From: Dactylonectria macrodidyma
Taxonomy: Eukaryota; Ascomycota; Sordariomycetes; Hypocreales; Nectriaceae
Assembly (NCBI GenBank): GCA_020744425.1
Contig: JAGMUV010000010.1
Location: forward strand, 1,240,001-1,304,000
Direction: 5' to 3'
Length of the DNA stretch: 64,000 nucleotides
The position numbers were made by a program, and so were the translations under genes. Below are positions 58,966-64,000 of this stretch, in pieces (within the stretch, counting starts at the first letter, position 1; every line of letters begins with the position of its first letter). Below the pieces are notes generated by a model. The model saw only the letters and a program-made list of their open reading frames with translations, was not told the DNA's origin and ran no database searches.

Positions 58966-59412
58966 ATGAAGTTCTCTGCTGCCGCCCTCCTCGCTATTTC
59001 CAACGGCATTGTCGCCATGCCGTGGTCTGGCAGATCTAACTCGGCCGAGGAGATCAAGTTAGTACTTTTCTGATAACTCCTCCACTAAGTTCCTGTATTT
59101 ATTCCGCTCTTCGGGAGCCTATTCCTCGACCTATGCATCACTACCTTTTACAAACCCTAAACGCTAACTATGTCCAGCCTTCGCATTGAAGTTTCGCAGT
59201 CGCCCGTCAAGCACACGGAAGTCATTCCCTCGAAGCTTGATATTTGCTGGCTGCTCTGCGCCCAGGAGTCTATCAAATGCCCTGAGAACTGGGTAAGAGC
59301 ACGTCTCCTTTAAACTGTACGATCAAGTTTGCTAACAGTGTTTCAGTGCCCCAGCCAGCAGGGCGAATGCTGGACTTGCTGCCGATCTACTGGCGGCGAC
59401 TTCGGGCTTTAA
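58966..59412 (+). CDS. small cysteine-rich secreted protein, effector candidate
   Basis: Three exons, 58966-59057, 59178-59292 and 59347-59412, give a 90-residue protein. The introns are GTTAGT...CCAG (120 nt) and GTAAGA...TTCAG (54 nt, with branch-like GCTAAC). A signal peptide (MKFSAAALLAISNGIVAMP) is followed by seven cysteines in the C-terminal 45 residues, spaced C-x3-C-x6-C-x4-C-x6-C-x2-CC. The landmarks are ICWLLC, IKCPENWC and ECWTCC. The CWTCC ending recurs in small secreted proteins of plant- and insect-associated fungi. It is likely extracellular and disulfide-bonded. No single exon exceeds 40 codons, which makes it easy to miss. Phase is conserved at both junctions. Confidence 0.82.
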
Positions 59413-60079
59413 GATACCATCTTGAAATTGAGCCGGACGTTTTATTTTTTTTTTCATATTGGGAGAAGGTCAACGACTCTATCCTAACTCTATCCAATGA
59501 TTAAGAGCATATTGATGTACCGGCCAATGCTGGATTTGATACGAGCCTTTTTTCTCTCAGGCTCTGCTTGATAATTCACCGATGTTTTTCAAAGCTCCAT
59601 AAAGTTCTGATTTTATTGCGTTCCAAATTGTCATAACTTTCTTAAAATCTTGCCAGCCGAAACCAATATACCAGGAGATCTGCCTTTTAGGCCACAAAGA
59701 ACCATAGACTAATGCCACGTTTTCTGTGGCAAGTTTTAAACTTCAGTTGGATTTATTTATTGGACCCCGAGTCTGAAACCATCGACAGCATTGGAAATCC
59801 TTGTCTCGCCCGTACTAAGGTCGGCCACAACCATTTGACCAGCTTATACCAAAGTTAGTGTTATACCTAGATAAACCTGGATTGTGAACTCGCCGTCATT
59901 GTAACAACCTTTTCGTATGAGCGGGTTAGTCGTTGTTCGGTTATCTAATGGGCCTACCCTGGACTAGCTTCGCATCCGTCACTTTACCGCCTAACAGTGC
60001 CGCTGAGTCATGAAGAAATCACGAAATTAAAAAGCGGAGCATGGGCATTTTGCGCTTCATCCTAAACCATACACCCACA
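59413..60079. other. intergenic, nothing recognised
   Basis: Contains the 3' flank of the secreted-protein gene (T-run at about 59,444-59,453) and the 5' flank of the kinase-like gene. Confidence 0.45.
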
Positions 60080-60880
60080 ATGACTACGGATCCCATTGGC
60101 CTGCAGTTGCTACAGGCAAGCGTCCACGAAGACGACGAAAGTGATTTTCGAATTCTCGTCGACAACACAGTTGTCAAGTATATTACCATCGCCCCTGGTT
60201 TATTCAGCCAAGACGATATGTGCTTCGCGCCATCTCTCTTCTCTCTGCTTCCACCTCTCCCATCTGGCGATTGGAACAAGGGTCGAGTATCCCGCAATCC
60301 CATTACAGGTATTGCACATTTCGAGACTGTCGCAAAAGTACAATTGCCAGGGATCAACAATACTTGGAAACCCTGTCAAATCGACCACTTGGAGCTTCAA
60401 ATGGGCCGAAAACTCCGCTCTAACGTCTATGAAGCTACCTGCCCCCGCTTCGGTTTTCCAGTCATAGCAAAATTTGCTCGGTTCTCATGGGAGATGCCTT
60501 TACTGGAAGCAGAGACAACTGCCTATGAATGGATAGAGGGATCACTGATCGGACCGGATTTTCTCGGACACCTCATTGAAGAAGGCAGAGTTATCGGTTT
60601 TGTCATTGCTCGCATTGATAACTTCCGTCATGCTACTTTGGATGATCTCCCTTTGTGCCTTCAGGCATTGTCTACGCTGCATGAGCTGGGTGTGAGACAT
60701 GGCGATACCAACAAGCACAATTTTCTTATACATAAAGGGAGAGTAACCCTGATTGATTTCGACAACGCTTCACGGACCGCCAGCCCCCATGAGCTTGAAC
60801 TCGAACTTCGAGATCTTGGAGATAAACTGCTGGATTCAACAGGAAAGGGTGGGCGGGTTGTTGAACGTAGCTTAGGTTAA
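60080..60880 (+). CDS. protein-kinase-like/aminoglycoside-phosphotransferase-like protein
   Basis: 266 residues from the ATG at 60080 (MTTDPIGLQLL); an in-frame ATG at 60041 would add 13 residues. The N-terminal about 100 residues are a beta-rich region shared with fungal relatives (YITIAPGLF, PPLPSGDWNKG). The kinase-like part runs from LRSNVYEATC through VIAKFARF (a candidate ATP-anchoring lysine) to the catalytic loop HGDTNKHNFLI and the metal-binding motif LIDFDNA. The glycine-rich loop is weak and the lobe after DFD is short, as in APH/RIO-type kinases. Database relatives are often labelled alpha-galactosidase A precursor, which the motifs do not support. The substrate is unknown. The frame is intact. 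Confidence 0.78.
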   Translation: MTTDPIGLQLLQASVHEDDESDFRILVDNTVVKYITIAPGLFSQDDMCFAPSLFSLLPPLPSGDWNKGRVSRNPITGIAHFETVAKVQLPGINNTWKPCQIDHLELQMGRKLRSNVYEATCPRFGFPVIAKFARFSWEMPLLEAETTAYEWIEGSLIGPDFLGHLIEEGRVIGFVIARIDNFRHATLDDLPLCLQALSTLHELGVRHGDTNKHNFLIHKGRVTLIDFDNASRTASPHELELELRDLGDKLLDSTGKGGRVVERSLG

Positions 60881-61328
60881 TGGAGGGATGGGTGCTGGAA
60901 TACCATAGAGGTCGGATTAATTCGCGTTATTTGTACACTGTTAAGTTAAAGTCTAGACTTTCTCTCATACCTGAGGGTTGACTCCTGCGCTTGTAAACCA
61001 TGATCGTCGGCAGCGTGGCAGAGCGCTCCAGCTTTGATAGCACGTCTTCTAATTGGGACTCTGACAAGTCTTAGAGTATGAGCATGGGAGTTATCCAGTG
61101 AGGGGCGCCAAAAGAAAGTAAAAAAAGTCGAAACCTATTGGCATGAGATAACGGTGGAATAAGTAAAGTCACGTTTGGTGCAGTATTTCATTGTCACGAG
61201 CTTTTGTCATATGAGGCACCTGATTGGGTGTATGTATATTCTTAATTATGTTAAGTCCCCGCTCTAAGTCCTTATATACCCTTTATACTAAAATAGCTAG
61301 AAGGATATTACTATAGTAAGTACACGCT
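60881..61328. other. intergenic, transition to AT-rich block
   Basis: Normal composition to about 61,230, becoming AT-rich towards the retroelement. No gene recognised. Confidence 0.45.
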
Positions 61329-61513
61329 TGTTACGACCTGGGCGAGCCGGGCGTGCATGAGACCCTATTTAATAGCTGTTATCCACACCTATGATTGCTA
61401 CCATTGTGATTATAGACTTATCTTTTGGCCTGACGGGCTAGGAGACGTAATGCGAAGTGTGGATCATTACAACGCTATATACACGCCCTACTACCTAAAT
61501 ACATATTATAATA
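61329..61513 (+). repeat. putative 5' LTR-like segment
   Basis: Begins TGTTACGACCTGGGCG and ends near ATTATAATACA, a TG...CA frame typical of fungal gypsy LTRs. It sits before a gag relic in the right orientation. The matching 3' LTR lies outside the window, so the boundaries are tentative. Confidence 0.4.
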
Positions 61514-61643
61514 CATCCCCTTAGCTAAGGCTATTTCTAAAGACTTAGTTACTCTATAAGTTATCTTTTAAGTCTCTGCTCTCTTTAATATCTAAGTCTT
61601 TGTTATAGGCTCGAGCTTTGCTCGCGCTTAGTATTGAGTCCGC

Positions 61644-61667
61644 GCGCAGTCCGCGCGCGGACTGCGC
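61644..61667. repeat. 24-bp perfect GC palindrome in AT-rich block
   Basis: GCGCAGTCCGCG is followed directly by its reverse complement, giving a perfect 24-nt palindrome inside otherwise RIP-type AT-rich DNA. The same CCGCGCGC string occurs once more immediately upstream. Confidence 0.75.
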
Positions 61668-61699
61668 CCGGCTCATTAGCTAGGGGATAGCACATTATT

Positions 61700-64000
61700 A
61701 AAAGGGGCGGATTAGTATAAGTAGAATAACTCTCCTTTAAGGATATTAATTTAATAATTAATACTTACTCGTAGTTACTATAAGGCCAGTCTATTATAAT
61801 TAATATCCTTTAAAAGCTAATCTAATTATAGAGAGTAAATAGGAAGTAGTTTTAAAAGTAAACTTAATTATAACTATACTAAAAGGATTATAATATAATA
61901 TAATACTATTATAGAAGTTAGTTTAGAACTAATTTTAATAAATCTAAACTAATTAGGCTATATTTAATACTTAATAAAAAGAGCTATATAATACTATAGC
62001 TTAATTATAATTACTATTTATAGTGATTAGTATATAAGTATTAATACTTATTATAAAGTATAATACTTTTTAATTTATTATAAATAGGTATACTTTAAAT
62101 AGTTAATATAAATTAGAATATATTATAATAAGCTATTTATTTATACTTAGAATGAATACTCTTTAGAATATTATAAACCTTTAAATATAAGAATCCTTAC
62201 TTATAATAGTCTTCTATACTAAGAGAAAGCTATTATTAAATAGACTAAAGTATAATAATAATAAGTAAATACTCTTATTATAATTAGTAATAATATAATA
62301 TAAACTTAAAAAGAATGAATGCTTTATTAAAAGCTATAGGAATTAATAATAATATATTTAAGAAAATATATTAAGTAAATTATAAAAAAAGGTTATAGTC
62401 TTTTATAAAATAAGAGGTATAATAAGTAAATATAATCTAGAGGAGTTCTTTATATATATATAGTCTGTCTTTAAGAATAATTATTATATAGAAAAGGCTT
62501 AAATAGAACTTAAGATAATAGAATAAAGTAAAGATAAGTCTTTTTCTAAATATATTATATGCTTTAAGTAAATATTAGTATAAGTAAGAGGCTTATAATA
62601 AGAAGATAGTATAAAATTAGTATAGTTATACTAAGGATTAAATAAATATATAAAGGAATACTACTTAGACTAAAATGTCTTATAAAATAACTATACTATA
62701 GCTATTACTTCTTATAGAAGTATAGCTATAGATATTAAGATATTAGTATTAAAAGACTATTACTATATATGCCTTTAGAGGCCTTAGGCCCTGGCTCTAG
62801 CGCTAGCACCAGCCCTGCAGAGGGATGCAGATAGTAATACTCCGATATCTAGTATTAACTTAATACAGACAGCTTAGGGCTTAAAGAAGGCCCGGCCTAG
62901 GCGCAGAGGTTAGTAATAGTAGTAATAAGTAGCGTAAGTATTATAAGAGAAGATGCAGTAAAGGTAAGAGGATAGGTCCTGCTTTTAATATAAGAAGAAT
63001 ATATACTATATTGCAACTTATGACTTAGTACTAGTAATAAGGCTAGTATAAGTAAATACTATAAGTACTAATAAAGAAAGGGAATTAGTAAAGGAGGACT
63101 CTGGATTAGAAAACTCTATACTCTTAAACTAAGACTTATATAAGAGTAGAATGACTTATTAATTATATTTTTAAAGGAGCTAATCTTAATAAAAAAAGAA
63201 GTTAAAAAGATAGAAGATAGAATAAATAAACTACCTTTCTTTATACTTATCTTTTTTAATTATACTAGCTTTTTATAAATATAAGTAAATAGTAATTATA
63301 ATTATTATAGTATGATTAGTAAATAAGCAGTTTAGAAATTAGGTTTAGAATGGGTTTATTTCCTAACTCTCTAAGTCCTTAGTATAATAATAGAGCAGCT
63401 AAAGAACTAGTATATAATGCATTTTATATAGAATTAGTTAGATATTAATAAATAAAAGTGCCTAGCCTTACTTTATATAGTTCTAGGCTTTATATAAAAT
63501 GCTATTTTAAAAGTCCTTTAAATAAGAATATATAATATCTTCTTTTATATAAGTAAGAGTGAATTTATTATTAGAAAGGCTAGGAACCTTATTATAAAGG
63601 AACTCCTTAGTTACTTTAATATTAGTAATATAGTAAAGATTATAGAATATATATTTATAGGACTTATTTAATAAAGAAAGAAATAGAAGGAATATAGAGG
63701 CTTATTTCTAACTATAAGTATTTATAAAATAGATATAATTATAAATATAAGAGTAGAAAGGAAGGCCTTCTTAAAGGCAGGGAGGGTAGTATTACTAAAG
63801 AAGCTCTTAGTATAGGTCTAGGACTTAGTAGACCTATTTAATAAAGAGAAAGCAAATAGACTACTTCTATACTAAAGCACTCTTAACTATTATATCTAGC
63901 TATAAAAGGATAATAATAGGCATATATTAGAGTTATTATAAGGTCTACTTTATAGTATACTATAAGACTACTTACTTAAACTCTAGTAATAGATTATAAG
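61700..64000 (+). mobile_element. RIP-mutated LTR retroelement, gag part, truncated by window end
   Basis: The block is AT-rich and stop-filled. Around 62,400-62,760 a gag-like capsid stretch is readable: KYNLEEFFIYI, then FKNNYYIEKA, DKSFSKYI, LNKYIKEYYLD. A GC-richer Ala/Pro/Arg linker follows at about 62,790-62,920, then a zinc-knuckle remnant near 62,980. The order capsid, basic linker, knuckle is that of retrotransposon gag. Polymerase domains would lie beyond 64,000 or are unrecognisable. Confidence 0.6.

Noticed and set aside
1..64000. CRISPR arrays, bacterial operons, phage genes
   Set aside because: Spliced genes and fungal families throughout; no spacer-repeat structure was seen.

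Overview
This window is genomic DNA from a filamentous ascomycete (Pezizomycotina, most likely a Sordariomycete; genus not determinable from sequence alone). Genes carry short 50-66 nt introns with GT...AG ends and CTNAC/CTAAT-like branch sites, and the protein families are typically fungal: Zn2Cys6 factors, a hybrid histidine kinase, a PNP-NACHT-ankyrin NLR, a BCS1-like AAA ATPase and small secreted proteins. AT-rich, stop-filled transposon blocks whose repeat copies differ only by transitions point to repeat-induced point mutation (RIP).

Layout. 1-11.9 kb: sparse, with an epimerase/dehydrogenase (1.1-2.1 kb), a secreted GH43 glycosidase (2.7-4.6 kb), a cysteine-containing PAN-like fragment (5.5-5.9 kb), a secreted protein of unknown function (6.5-7.2 kb), then about 4.7 kb of mostly empty or decayed sequence. 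11.9-15.9 kb: a 1296-residue PNP-NACHT-ankyrin NLR. 19-22.8 kb: a 1245-residue hybrid histidine kinase. 23.8-27.7 kb: a UDP-glycosyltransferase convergent with a Zn2Cys6 regulator. 28-34.7 kb: an M24 peptidase fragment, a large disordered repeat protein and a BCS1-like ATPase.

35.5-46.6 kb is a genome graveyard. A Zn2Cys6 regulator pseudogene has been hit by a Fot1/pogo-like DNA transposon (TA target duplication, 68-bp TIRs). That element was itself entered by a 6.29-kb Ty3/gypsy chromovirus with two 193-bp LTRs and a 5-bp target duplication (ATAAG). Both elements are heavily RIP-mutated. A broken DUF7580-like fragment lies just beyond. 47.2-50.1 kb holds an intact zinc-finger/ankyrin protein with near-identical 102-bp repeats, followed by an amadoriase pseudogene.

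54.8-57.8 kb holds two truncated, back-to-back, GC-rich relics, an NRPS condensation domain and a fatty-acid-synthase alpha subunit. They look like remains of a lipopeptide or polyketide-type secondary-metabolite cluster. 59.0-60.9 kb has an intact three-exon small cysteine-rich secreted protein (effector candidate) and a kinase-like protein. The window ends in a second RIP-mutated retroelement with a recognisable gag, cut by the window edge.

Taken together the window reads as an accessory, transposon-rich region. It combines self/non-self recognition genes, secreted proteins, regulators and decaying metabolic genes. Splice junctions were inferred by eye from frame continuity and splice consensus, not from transcripts.
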